64,000 bases of DNA from Nitrosomonas sp. PY1. Lineage in GTDB: Bacteria; Pseudomonadota; Gammaproteobacteria; Burkholderiales; Nitrosomonadaceae. Each line of letters opens with the position of its first letter. Within the stretch, counting starts at the first letter, position 1. The position numbers were made by a program, and so were the translations under genes. The notes under the pieces were generated by a model. The model saw nothing but the letters and a program-made list of their open reading frames with translations, searched no databases and was not told the DNA's origin. The stretch spans positions 324,523 through 388,522 of the forward strand of contig NZ_BQXC01000001.1 of the NCBI RefSeq assembly GCF_022836435.1, given 5' to 3'. Below, one piece after another: positions 1 to 8,314 of this stretch.

Positions 1-102
1 GCACCTACTATAATCTTCCTTAGATGGGAGCCTACAATACACTACCCCATCACAAAGTGATATTAAATAATTACATGGTTTGCTACAACAGCCCATTAAA
101 TG

Positions 103-472
103 GGGCTGTAGTAGATTAGCTTAGTTGTTACGTTAATCAAATAAAGGTAAGTCATTGTAGATTATTAAAGAAAGTACAGTTAAGGTTACTGGAATTTTTT
201 GTGCTGGAAGTTACAGCAAAATCAGCAGCCAATATACTCGGAATACACCCAATAGCGCCGCGTTATTTGCGCAAGGCAAGAATCACATTAACGGGATTGA
301 GAATTTTTGGAATCAGGCCAAACGTGTTTTAAGAAAATACAATGGAATTTCCAAAGAATCATTTCTATTCATACTTAAAGAATGTGAATTTAGATTCAAC
401 TATGGGGCACCTAAACATCAACTAAAAATATTGAAACATTAGACTCAAATTTAAATTGATCTACTACAGCCC
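103..472. mobile_element. Short IS1595-family derivative with intact terminal inverted repeats
   Basis: The two ends carry a perfect 14-bp inverted repeat, GGGCTGTAGTAGAT at 103-116 and its reverse complement at 459-472. Between them lies a drastically shortened transposase gene related to the ISXO2-like IS1595 group. At about 370 bp the element is far shorter than a full IS1595 copy (around 700-1100 bp), so it looks like a non-autonomous, MITE-like deletion derivative. No convincing 8-bp target duplication is visible at the flanks. A further partial copy of the end sequence just to the left (84-94) forms a hairpin-like arrangement with the left end. Confidence 0.75.
132..442 (+). pseudogene. 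Degenerate IS1595 (ISXO2-like) transposase fragment
   Basis: One frame from about 162 gives LLKKVQLRLLEFFVLEVTAK followed by SAANILGIHP, which matches the N-terminus of ISXO2-like transposases. A one-base shift near 250 then continues as NSAALF and, after an internal deletion, jumps to the C-terminal part, with HINGIENFWNQAKRVLRKYN and later CEFRFNYG before the stop at 440-442. The central catalytic region is missing, so this cannot encode an active transposase. The intact ends suggest it could still be moved by a related enzyme. Whether the IS1595 transposase at 12501-13535 could act on it is doubtful, because the ends of the two elements differ. Confidence 0.7.
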
Positions 473-693
473 TTATAAAAATTGTCCTCTGTCGTATCAT
501 TATGAGACACGGAGCTTAACTGCTTATTTATATGGGCCAGAGTATAGGTCAGCACGACGATCTATGTAAGTAATCACAACACAACAAGTCGTCATTTAAA
601 AAATTACTCGATCAAGTTTATTACAAGACTCGGTTTAACGTCTATGCTGACCATTTCTATTGGTTCGAAATTAGTATAATCGGATCAAAGTTC

Positions 694-2526
694 CTAAAAT
701 TCTTCCCAATCCTCTTCGCTACCTGCAGCTTTACGAGTCGTCGTAGTTGATTTATCGGAATTAACAGCGACCTTTCTTGTAGACATATGGCTTTGCATTT
801 TGGTGACTGTGGCCGCTGGACTAGAACGATTGCTCTTTCTTACCGCAGTTATTGACGCATGGTCATCCGAGAGTTTGAATGTACTCACAGCTTGTATGAG
901 CGCTTTGGCTTGATCTTGCATAGCTATTGCTGCGGCTGCAGCTTCTTCTACTAATGCTGCATTTTGTTGGGTCGATTCATCCATTTGTGTAACTGATTGA
1001 TTGACTTGCTCGATACCGGTACTTTGTTCGTTTGAAGCTACAGAAATTTCGTTCATGATGTCAGTGACACGTTTTACAGAATTGACAATCTCGCCCATAG
1101 TCGTGCCAGCTTCGTCGACTAATCGCGTGCCTTCACTAACTTTACTGACTGAGTCATTGATTAATTCTTTAATTTCCTTAGCTGCAGCGGCAGAGCGTTG
1201 TGCTAATGTACGAACTTCTGTTGCAACCACTGCGAAGCCACGGCCTTGCTCACCTGCGCGAGCTGCTTCTACGGCTGCATTCAGCGCTAAAATGTTAGTT
1301 TGGAATGCGATACCGTCAATAACACTGATGATGTCAACAATTTTATGCGAGCTTTCGTTGATCGATTTCATCGTGTTGACAACCTGGCTGACCACCTCAC
1401 CACCCTTAATTGCAACAGTCGATGCACCTTCAGCTAGTTGATTGGCTTGACGAGCGTTGTCGGCATTCTGTTTGACAGTCGAAGTCAATTCTTCCATCGA
1501 TGAGGCGGTTTCTTCCAAGCTGGATGCTTGTTCTTCCGTGCGATTGCTTAGATCAGAGTTGCCTGATGCAATTTCAGAACTAGCTGTCGCGACACCTTCA
1601 GCATTTATACGAATGGTATTAACAACGCTGGCAAGTTTTTCTTGCATGGTATCCATGATAGATAGCAATCTACCTTCTTCACTATGATCCGAAGCGCTAA
1701 TCTTTTGATGTAAGTTACCCTCAGCAAAACCTTCTGCAATGTTATTTACTTGCTTCAATAAAGCCGAAGTACGATTTCTAACGACAAGTAACGCTATCAA
1801 AACCATAATCGACATAATAATTGTTGTAGCTATAGCTACATATTCCCAGCGTGTGCTTAGGGTTTGAGCGCTAATTAGCTCATTTTGTGTGCGTTGATCG
1901 AGCAGCAGAAAGAACTCATTGACTGGTTTCATAATTTTGGCTTTATATTGATGATAAGCCAAGTTATGCATCATATCACGGGCTTTTGCCAAATCTGGCT
2001 CACCTTTCACGGTAAAACCGCCATTGCTATCTGCGTATAAGCCTTTCACCATATTCATCGCAATCGTTTCAGTTTGTACCAATTCGTTTGAATTGTCCTG
2101 TGCCTCAGAAAGCTTAGCAAGCTCGGCTTCTGAAATACCATATTTTTTCATCAAATCGATCAAAGCAACTGTTTCACCTGAACCCTTCGAAGGATCAATA
2201 TCGGCAGCGCGAAAGTCCCAATAAATTTGCTCATAGCCTTTGGGGCGCGGTATTTTACCGTTGCGGATATCGAGAATTTCAAGATATTGTTTTTCCCATT
2301 TGATCTCGCCAGCACTGACAACATACGTACGGGCTAGGCGTGTTAAATCATCGGAGCTTTGACGCATCTCATCGGCTAATTGATACATTTTGTAGCGATT
2401 CGTTGCCGCGTCATTTAATATGCCCGAGTAGTGCCTACTCATGATAATACTACCAATAGCAATTATCGCTAACAAAGCAACTAAACTTCCCATTGCTGTA
2501 AAAATTTGCTTAAGGCTCCAGTTCAT
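694..2526 (-). CDS. Methyl-accepting chemotaxis protein
   Basis: A 610-residue membrane chemoreceptor that senses a periplasmic signal and controls a CheA kinase. A first membrane segment (about residues 10-30) and a second (about 228-248) enclose a periplasmic domain of roughly 195 residues. A HAMP linker follows, then a long cytoplasmic signalling coiled coil with the conserved hairpin tip around [20 protein letters not shown]. The protein ends in DWEEF, which matches the NWETF-type pentapeptide that tethers CheR or CheB in other bacteria; the linker before it is rich in Ser, Thr and Lys. Start: ATG with AAGGA upstream. It stands alone on the minus strand between IS remnants, about 18 kb from the che genes at 20335-25677. 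The ligand cannot be told from sequence. Confidence 0.93.
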   Translation of the reverse strand: MNWSLKQIFTAMGSLVALLAIIAIGSIIMSRHYSGILNDAATNRYKMYQLADEMRQSSDDLTRLARTYVVSAGEIKWEKQYLEILDIRNGKIPRPKGYEQIYWDFRAADIDPSKGSGETVALIDLMKKYGISEAELAKLSEAQDNSNELVQTETIAMNMVKGLYADSNGGFTVKGEPDLAKARDMMHNLAYHQYKAKIMKPVNEFFLLLDQRTQNELISAQTLSTRWEYVAIATTIIMSIMVLIALLVVRNRTSALLKQVNNIAEGFAEGNLHQKISASDHSEEGRLLSIMDTMQEKLASVVNTIRINAEGVATASSEIASGNSDLSNRTEEQASSLEETASSMEELTSTVKQNADNARQANQLAEGASTVAIKGGEVVSQVVNTMKSINESSHKIVDIISVIDGIAFQTNILALNAAVEAARAGEQGRGFAVVATEVRTLAQRSAAAAKEIKELINDSVSKVSEGTRLVDEAGTTMGEIVNSVKRVTDIMNEISVASNEQSTGIEQVNQSVTQMDESTQQNAALVEEAAAAAIAMQDQAKALIQAVSTFKLSDDHASITAVRKSNRSSPAATVTKMQSHMSTRKVAVNSDKSTTTTRKAAGSEEDWEEF

Positions 2527-2833
2527 CGCACAATTCCTTTAATAAATTTGAGTAACTAAATTTTTCGAATAGATCGAAAATGCAATTGTGAAGAAAGCTA
2601 TAAAAATTTCTCTGGAAAATATAACAAATTTATTGATAGCTCTTTTTTGTAAAAAGAACCATTATAGGTAGGCATTTTTTTATATCAGCAAACCTAGATG
2701 CAGAGGTAATCTGCTCATTTTTAGAGACCTTACATGGACGCCCACAATTTGCAAGGCATTCAATTTGATGTATGCTGATATTCATGGAGTCCGAAGAGTT
2801 TCATAAAATGAGGGGATGAAATGGAGGATAAGA
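2527..2833. other. Intergenic region upstream of the chemoreceptor
   Basis: An AT-rich stretch between the divergent chemoreceptor gene and the IS3 remnant. It should hold the receptor promoter, but no good sigma-28 box (TAAA-N15-GCCGATAA) was found. At 2727-2740 it contains ACCTTACATGGACG, which recurs at 62541-62554, and at 2734-2745 one arm of a 12-bp inverted repeat (see 2734-5028). Confidence 0.5.
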
Positions 2834-3661
2834 ATGGAATTACCGCGTACACAGTATAGTTAGGAGTTTCGTAAGGAATCAGTAAAGTTTTTCAAAGCAA
2901 GTGGATTGACGTTGGTTGAAGCGGCAAAGCGACTGTCATTACCCAAGGGGACGCTAAAGAACTGGGTTTATGCTGACGGGGAGAACTCGCTGCGGTAGGC
3001 AAGCGTCAGAAGGCGCTGACTGAAGTTGAACTAGAGCTATCCAGAGTGAAACGGGAATTAGCGGAAGTGAAGCTGGAACGTGATGTTATAAAAAAGTGTG
3101 CGACGTATTTCGCCAAGGGGTCGCGGTGAGATACGATCTGATCGAATCGCTGCGACAAAGCTATCCGGTTACGCTCATGTGCCGGGTGCTTGAATTCAAG
3201 GTGACGACTAATTCTAAGCATAATCTGCCAATTGTCCCCAATATTTTAGAACGGGAATTTACTGTTAGAGCGCCCGGTAAAGTATGGGTCAGTGACATGA
3301 CTTACATTCCTACCGATGAAGGTTGGTTGTATCTGGCTGGAATAAAAGATCTATTTAATGGCGAGTTAGTGGGCTATGCGATGAATGAGAGAATGACAAA
3401 GAGCCTGGTTATGCAAGCATAATTTCGTGCAGCTGCAAGTAAACATTTAGATCAAGGTAGCCAATACTGTGCGCACGATTACCAGAAGCTATTGCAACAA
3501 TTTGGCATAACCGCCTCCATGAGCCGCAAGGGTGACTGCTATGACAATGCCCCGATGGGAGGAAGCTTCTGAGGGATACTCAAAACCGAACTGGTGTATC
3601 ACCGGAGATTCAAAACACGCCCACTTTTTGCCAAGCTTTCATTCAATGATTTGAGAAAGTA
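2834..3661 (+). pseudogene. Decayed IS3-family element (orfA and orfB remnants)
   Basis: OrfA begins at the ATG at 2834. The residues SVKFFKASGLTLVEAAKRLS and LPKGTLKNWVYAD, then LAEVKLERDVIKKCATYFAK, are typical of the helix-turn-helix and leucine-zipper OrfA of IS3 elements. It is broken by an early in-frame TAG and by a frameshift near 2980. OrfB begins around 3126 (VRYDLIESLRQSYPV). It has lost an internal block, since RVLEF runs straight into a later segment, but retains WVSDMTYIPTDEGWLYLAG. It is stopped at 3420-3422 and continues as [11 protein letters not shown]; the catalytic-glutamate motif is spoiled (NAPMGGSF then stop where NAPMESFW is usual). Several independent lesions show it is long dead. 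Confidence 0.85.
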
Positions 3662-3904
3662 AAGATTGCTGCCATACATCCGGACTCTGTATGAGGCGCA
3701 TTGCCTCTGCCCCTGATGGAATTCGCTGAGTAGCGCCTTATCACCTCAACGTGCTTGATGCACTATGTGCTGTTCAGGTTTAGCCACTCACGGTCTAACC
3801 AGTCTCGCCATCATGTTATGATTGCCTGTGCAATCGGTGGTAATCTTTCTCTTTAAACTCGTTTTTAATGCAACAACCAATACGCCTCTATTCAACCGTC
3901 GCGA

Positions 3905-4944
3905 TCAGTGAGCTGCGGCAGTTGCTACCATAGTGTGATCGGGGTGAAATGTAGCTTTTTTGGTAAGCAATACCCAGATAATGCGGGCATTTTTGTTTGC
4001 CAAGGCAACAGCAGCAACGTTCTTATTGCGCCGCGCTATCAGCTTGCACAGCCAGCTTCCGGGCTCGGCCTTTTTCTCGGCAATGCGGATGACTGCTCTT
4101 GCTCCGTGGATCAGCAGGGTGCGAAGATACGTATCTCCGCGTTTGCTGATACCGAGCAATAACTGTTTGCCTCCGCTTGCATGCTGCTTGGGCACCAACC
4201 CTAGCCATGCCGCTAATTGTCTGCTGTCCTTAAACTCCATTGCATTTCCTACGGTTGCCACAATGGCGCTCGCTGTAATCGGGCCAACACCAGGAATGGC
4301 TTCCAATCTTTGGCTGGCCTCACTCTCCTTGTGCCAAAGCTTGATTTGTAACTCTAATTCGTCCACTTGGCGATCCAGTTCTTTAAGGTGGTCTTCAGTC
4401 TTTCCAGCAATCGGCGCATGGTTCCTGGCAATCCATTTTCAGCATCTTCCAGAATGTCAGGTATGCGTTTGCCAATCGATTGGATACCCTGTGGGATGAC
4501 GATACCAAACTCAGAGAGTAGGCCCCGTATCTGATTTGCCTGCGCAGTTCTAGCTTTCACAAAACCCTGTCTGGCACGATGCATCGACAGAATTGCTTGT
4601 TACTCAACGTTTTTGATCGAGACAAAACGCATGTTCGGTCAACTCACCGCTTCACAGATCGCTTCTGCATCCGCCATGTCATGCTTGTTGGTTTTGACGT
4701 AGGGTTTGACGAATTGGGGCGACATGAGCCTGACGGTGTGCCCAAATTCACCCAGCTTCCTCGCCCAATGGTGTGAACTACCACAAGCTTCTATGCCAAT
4801 CAGGCAGGGCTCAAGATTGGCGAAGAACCTTACCATCTCGCTGCGGCGCAGTTGCTTGCGAAGCACCGCTTTACTATGCATATCTACACCGTGAACTTGA
4901 AATACTTCTTTTGCCAAATCAATGCCTATCGTTGTAATCTTCAT
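3905..4944 (-). pseudogene. Broken IS110-family transposase
   Basis: Three pieces in order make one IS110 transposase. 4639-4944 gives the N-terminal RuvC-like DEDD part (TIGIDLAKEVFQVHG, YVKTNKHDMADAEAICEAVS). 4354-4584 gives the middle (QANQIRGLLSEFGI). 3905-4366 gives the C-terminal Tnp_IS116 part with AIPGVGPITASAIVATVG, GLVPKQHASGGKQ and ISKRGDTYLR. The first two lie in one frame, interrupted by TGA (an Arg codon in the intact relative) and TAA (a Gln codon). The last is shifted by one base near 4366, where LKTTLKNW should read like DHLKELDRQ. The gene is clearly related to the intact copy at 62899-63942, but is a different, diverged element. Confidence 0.9.
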
Positions 4945-5267
4945 ATCGGACCCTCCTCTCTGGGTTAGTGGGTTTTATTGCACCACTACTTTGGCACTTC
5001 GATGCCGTTTAGGGTAGTGGGCGTCCATTCCATTACCTCACCTTCGGTTTCTGCCGTATTAGGAGGGCTCTAAAAGCTGCGCGTGTTGACCATCACTCTT
5101 TTTGTATTATATTGTTGTTACTGATATTGATATCTTGACTCCAATTCATAGGATTAAAGTAAGCACAGCGAATCACTCTTACCAGAGTATATTTCTTGAT
5201 TATCTCGACCAATCCAATTGCCTTGATAGCCTAGTCACTAGTCAAAAATGCTTTGCTATATCTATAT
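4945..5267. other. Intergenic region between IS remnant and ycgR
   Basis: The first part (to about 5030) is probably the right end of the decayed IS110/IS3 composite and contains one arm of the 12-bp inverted repeat. The remainder is AT-rich and lies downstream of the flagellar operon. No clear terminator or gene was recognised. A 68-codon open frame on the plus strand here resembles nothing known and overlaps the end of ycgR. Confidence 0.4.
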
Positions 5268-6062
5268 TTAAGAGCGGTTTGATGTTTTACTCATTTGTTC
5301 TTGCTTAGTAATATACCGTTGAATCAGCGATTCTGTTTTTGGTGGTAGATCTATAAACTCACATCCTACACGTTGATAAATATTACCGGTTTGTGATTTG
5401 ATTTCATTAGTGTTTTTTACTTTAATGGTTGTTTTTAGAATTCCGATCTCTGGTAAAGCGATTTGACAATTGATATATACGCTGCCTGGCTCTAGATTCA
5501 ATGAATTTTGCTTATCAATAGCACCAATGCCTCCGCAACTGATATCTAGTAACGTAATTTCCGCATTAGTCGATCTGCTTTCCATAACTAGCGGGATGAG
5601 GCATTTAATTGGTTTAGCAATAGGTGTCGGAACCCGATAACTATCTCTTCTTTGTATTCGTAATAAAGATTCAGGAATATTTACAGAGAATGCATCTTTC
5701 CCATCATATTGGGTTTTTTTTATTTGATTGCAGATAAACTCAATTTTAATCCTATTCTGCCGAGTGACAAATAATAACTCGTTGCTGCTAAGGACTCGTT
5801 GGTTAGCTATTGCGTCAGTTCCGTAGTCGATAATAATTTCATTATTATCGACGTCTATGTGAAGAATTGATGTAAGAATGAAGCTGTTTTCTTCTCCAAA
5901 ATAAAGAGTAACAAGCGAGTCTGATTGTTTTAAGTCTTTTAAAATAAATAGAATATCCACTCTCGAATGTAATCGGAAATTTTCATTCTTTTCATCTTCA
6001 GGAATCCAAGTTTGTTCTGGAGGACTTGTTGTTTCATCTGTTGGATAAGTTTTTTTCATCAT
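5268..6062 (-). CDS. ycgR: YcgR-like flagellar brake protein (PilZ domain)
   Basis: A 264-residue cyclic-di-GMP receptor that is expected to slow or bias the flagellar motor when c-di-GMP is high. The N-terminal half (about 25-125) fits the YcgR domain. The C-terminal half (about 135-255) is a PilZ domain with both ligand motifs: RRDSYR in the RxxxR position and DISCGGIG in the (D/N)xSxxG position. The start is well supported, with GGGAG six bases before the first ATG. It is the last gene of the minus-strand flagellar operon and begins 10 bases after the flhB-like gene, so it is probably co-transcribed with flagellin. That would tie the brake to late flagellar gene expression. Confidence 0.88.
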   Translation of the reverse strand: MMKKTYPTDETTSPPEQTWIPEDEKNENFRLHSRVDILFILKDLKQSDSLVTLYFGEENSFILTSILHIDVDNNEIIIDYGTDAIANQRVLSSNELLFVTRQNRIKIEFICNQIKKTQYDGKDAFSVNIPESLLRIQRRDSYRVPTPIAKPIKCLIPLVMESRSTNAEITLLDISCGGIGAIDKQNSLNLEPGSVYINCQIALPEIGILKTTIKVKNTNEIKSQTGNIYQRVGCEFIDLPPKTESLIQRYITKQEQMSKTSNRS

Positions 6063-6072
6063 TAAAACTCCC

Positions 6073-6393
6073 TTAGATTTTTGACATTACATTTGAATTA
6101 ATTGTATTTTTATTTGGTGGAATATTGCAGTTATGCTCGAGGCGATAAATCCAAGCTAATAATTCAGCGACAGCAACATATAATTGCGGTGGAATACGGT
6201 CGTCCAAATCAACTTCCATGAGTAGCGCAACTAATTCTCGTGATTCATGCACATATATACCCGCTTCCTTGGCACGCTTAATAATTTCTTCAGCGATTAG
6301 GCCACGACCTTTTGCGACGACTTTAGGCGCTACTTGCCCTTCCTGATAAGCGAGGGCAATAGCGGATGTGGGTGGATTATGTTCCGTCATCAT
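6073..6393 (-). CDS. FlhB C-terminal-domain homologue (FlhX-like)
   Basis: About 106 residues corresponding only to the cytoplasmic, C-terminal domain of the flagellar export gate protein FlhB; no membrane part is present. The conserved line AIALAYQEGQVAPKVVAKG and the following ELVALLMEVDLDDRIPPQLY are diagnostic. Full-length FlhB cleaves itself at NPTH; here the corresponding spot reads NPPT, so cleavage is unlikely. Such stand-alone FlhX proteins can replace the cleaved FlhB domain in some bacteria (family knowledge). Two adjacent ATG codons (6391-6393 and 6388-6390) are the likely starts. The open frame extends upstream to 6450, but that part lies inside fliK. It overlaps the end of fliK by about 15 bases, which implies translational coupling. 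Confidence 0.82.
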   Translation of the reverse strand: MMTEHNPPTSAIALAYQEGQVAPKVVAKGRGLIAEEIIKRAKEAGIYVHESRELVALLMEVDLDDRIPPQLYVAVAELLAWIYRLEHNCNIPPNKNTINSNVMSKI

Positions 6394-7399
6394 GGCTTTG
6401 AATTTTAATTGATTGAATATTAATTCCTGAAGCATGCATCTCACTGGCAAGTGGGTGCTGATTATTTTTTAACAGACAACTTGTTTCTGGTTGCAAAGCA
6501 TTAATTTTAATTTCAATATTATGATTATATAGGGACATTTTTATTAGGATTTCTCCAAGATTAGGCAATGATAATCGTATTTGACTATCCCAGGAAGCGA
6601 GATGTTCTGATTCGTTTTCTTTATCACCCTGTTTTTCCTCATGAATATCCCAATCCATCAATTGGTTTTCCCAAACTATTCCTCGCCAGATTATATGGCC
6701 TGTCTCCAAAGTTGATAATTGTTGAGAAACTAGAGAAATGGCTTGGCTAGGTATTGATAAATCAGTGGTGTGTAATTGGGTTGTTGTTTGCATTTTGAGT
6801 GTAGATGATTCTGATGCAATCGTTGCAATTTTGTTTTGGGGCTCTTGCCGCAAATTTTCAAGTGTGTTTTCTCCGTTTATCCACTTTGCTTGATGTGACT
6901 CATAGAATAATCCACTTTGGGCAATTGTTTTTTGCAATAAACTGGGTAATTCTGTGTTATTTAAATTCGTATCGGCTATAACCGGAGTTTGGGATACAAT
7001 CGTTTGTGTATTATTGGGATTCTGATTTTTGAGTAGATCTTGTGCAAGATTACCTAGAAATCGCCCGGTGGCGCTGAGTAATGTATGCTCATCCTGCGTT
7101 TTAAGTTGAGCTTCATTGACAATCGTGAATTTGAGTTGTGGTTCGACTGATGCAACCATTAATGTGAGCTTAGTGCCTGGTTGGAAGATGTCAGGTAATC
7201 TGATTTGTAGTTGTTTATCTGCTATGAGGATTTGTGCATTGTTATTGGGTAAACGTGCTTCAACAAGAACTGGGTATTTTTCACCTTGCTTGAATTCGGT
7301 TTTTGGAAGATTTGAGTTAAGAGGAATGGTTGCAGATGTAGAAGACCTTATCTGCAATAAAGTGGCGATTAAGTCGTTTTTTGTTATCGATGGAATCAC
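6377..7399 (-). CDS. fliK: Flagellar hook-length control protein FliK
   Basis: A 340-residue protein. The N-terminal two thirds are low in conservation, rich in Gln, Asn, Thr and Ser, as in other FliK secreted-ruler regions. The C-terminal part (about 235-335) fits the Flg_hook substrate-specificity switch domain, with IRLSLPNLGEILIKMSLYNH and a final SEMHASGINIQSIKIQ. FliK measures hook length and switches the export gate FlhB from hook to filament substrates. This agrees with the neighbouring flhB-like gene, which it overlaps. The start used is GTG at 7397-7399; no strong ribosome site is seen. At 340 residues it is a little short for the family. The call rests mainly on the C-terminal domain and position. 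Confidence 0.8.
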   Translation of the reverse strand: MIPSITKNDLIATLLQIRSSTSATIPLNSNLPKTEFKQGEKYPVLVEARLPNNNAQILIADKQLQIRLPDIFQPGTKLTLMVASVEPQLKFTIVNEAQLKTQDEHTLLSATGRFLGNLAQDLLKNQNPNNTQTIVSQTPVIADTNLNNTELPSLLQKTIAQSGLFYESHQAKWINGENTLENLRQEPQNKIATIASESSTLKMQTTTQLHTTDLSIPSQAISLVSQQLSTLETGHIIWRGIVWENQLMDWDIHEEKQGDKENESEHLASWDSQIRLSLPNLGEILIKMSLYNHNIEIKINALQPETSCLLKNNQHPLASEMHASGINIQSIKIQSHDDGT

Positions 7400-7460
7400 G
7401 ATAATTTATCTTTATTTTGTTTATATTTGTCGATCAATAGCATTTTGGATTTAATAAAAA

Positions 7461-7796
7461 TTATATGTTATCAACTGAATGGTAAGCTTGTTGGATTCTA
7501 TGAGAGTGATCGGTCGTATTCAGCATATATTGTAGTTTTTCCATCCAGGGTTGGGTAATTGCTCTAATTTGTGCATCGTCGTCCAATATTTCCTGAATTA
7601 TTCTTATCTTATTTTTTAACAGGTCTTCTTCAAAAATAGGTTGTGGGTCATTATTTATTAGCTTATCTGTAAGGCTTCTGCATTCTTTTTCTAAAATGAT
7701 TAACTCATTCCATTGGTTGTTTCGAGCTGCAGATAGCATTTGTCTTGTAATTGCTAAAATAGCTTCATAAATCATAATTGTTTCTGCACTAGTCAT
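7461..7796 (-). CDS. fliT: Flagellar chaperone FliT
   Basis: A 111-residue, mostly helical protein between fliS and fliK. FliT binds the filament cap protein FliD before export and in enterobacteria also restrains the FlhDC regulator. The pattern MIYEAILAITRQMLSAARNN followed by QWNELIILEKECRSLTDKLI is typical: small helical bundle, Trp and Leu-Glu-Lys in the second helix. The reading frame starts at 7796, though a shorter start at the next Met (about 7775) is also possible since no strong ribosome site separates them. It begins 26 bases after the end of fliS. The protein is poorly conserved in sequence generally, so the call rests on size, pattern and operon position. Confidence 0.78.
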   Translation of the reverse strand: MTSAETIMIYEAILAITRQMLSAARNNQWNELIILEKECRSLTDKLINNDPQPIFEEDLLKNKIRIIQEILDDDAQIRAITQPWMEKLQYMLNTTDHSHRIQQAYHSVDNI

Positions 7797-7822
7797 ATAT
7801 TTTACTTTTCAATTTTTTTGGA

Positions 7823-8245
7823 CTAAACCGCAATTGTTTTTGCTGGTATTAACATTGATTCGGTATTTCCAATCTGCCTCCAGGCATCGTATAGCTCGAA
7901 TAAAAGCTTACTTACCTCATCAACTGTCTCAAAATTATTTTGAATATTGGCGATTAATAATTGATTTGCCATATATTCGTACAAGGCGTGTAATTTTATG
8001 GCCAAATCGCCCCCAACATTCATATCGAGACTTGCTTTTAATCCATGATCAATGATCATAATTGCTTTTGAGAGCATCTGTCCCTTCTCTGCAATCTCAT
8101 TGTGTTTCATATGTTTTTTTGCTCTAGCCAAGGCTTCCTGTGCCCCTTCAAATAACATCAAGATAAGCTTGTGAGGGTCTGCTGATTCCACGCCTGTTTC
8201 CACACCGACACGTTGATAAGCAGATATCGCATTGTTTGCATACAT
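7823..8245 (-). CDS. fliS: Flagellin export chaperone FliS
   Basis: About 140 residues. FliS binds the C-terminus of flagellin in the cytoplasm, prevents premature polymerisation and hands it to the export gate. Family hallmarks are ANNAISAYQRVGVETGVESA and DPHKLILMLFEGAQEALARA, followed by LHALYEYMANQLLIANIQNN. The open frame extends upstream to 8275, but AGAGG eight bases before the ATG at 8243-8245 decides that start, giving the usual MYANNA beginning. It lies directly after fliD and before fliT, the standard order. Confidence 0.93.
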   Translation of the reverse strand: MYANNAISAYQRVGVETGVESADPHKLILMLFEGAQEALARAKKHMKHNEIAEKGQMLSKAIMIIDHGLKASLDMNVGGDLAIKLHALYEYMANQLLIANIQNNFETVDEVSKLLFELYDAWRQIGNTESMLIPAKTIAV

Positions 8246-8314
8246 TTTTATTTCCTCTAAAGAGCTAATTGTCAATTGATAATTATTTTGTTTTGGGTAT
8301 TTCGATAGCTGTCG

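Larger units (their letters stand above)
2734..5028. repeat. 12-bp inverted repeat pair enclosing two IS remnants
   Basis: ATGGACGCCCAC at 2734-2745 is repeated as its exact reverse complement GTGGGCGTCCAT at 5017-5028. The pair encloses the decayed IS3 element and the decayed IS110 transposase. One reading is that these are the outer ends of the IS3 element, later enlarged by the IS110 insertion. The sequence alone does not prove this. Confidence 0.45.

Noticed and set aside
5102..5308. 68-codon open frame on the plus strand
   Set aside because: It overlaps the end of ycgR, has no ribosome site of note and no recognisable product.
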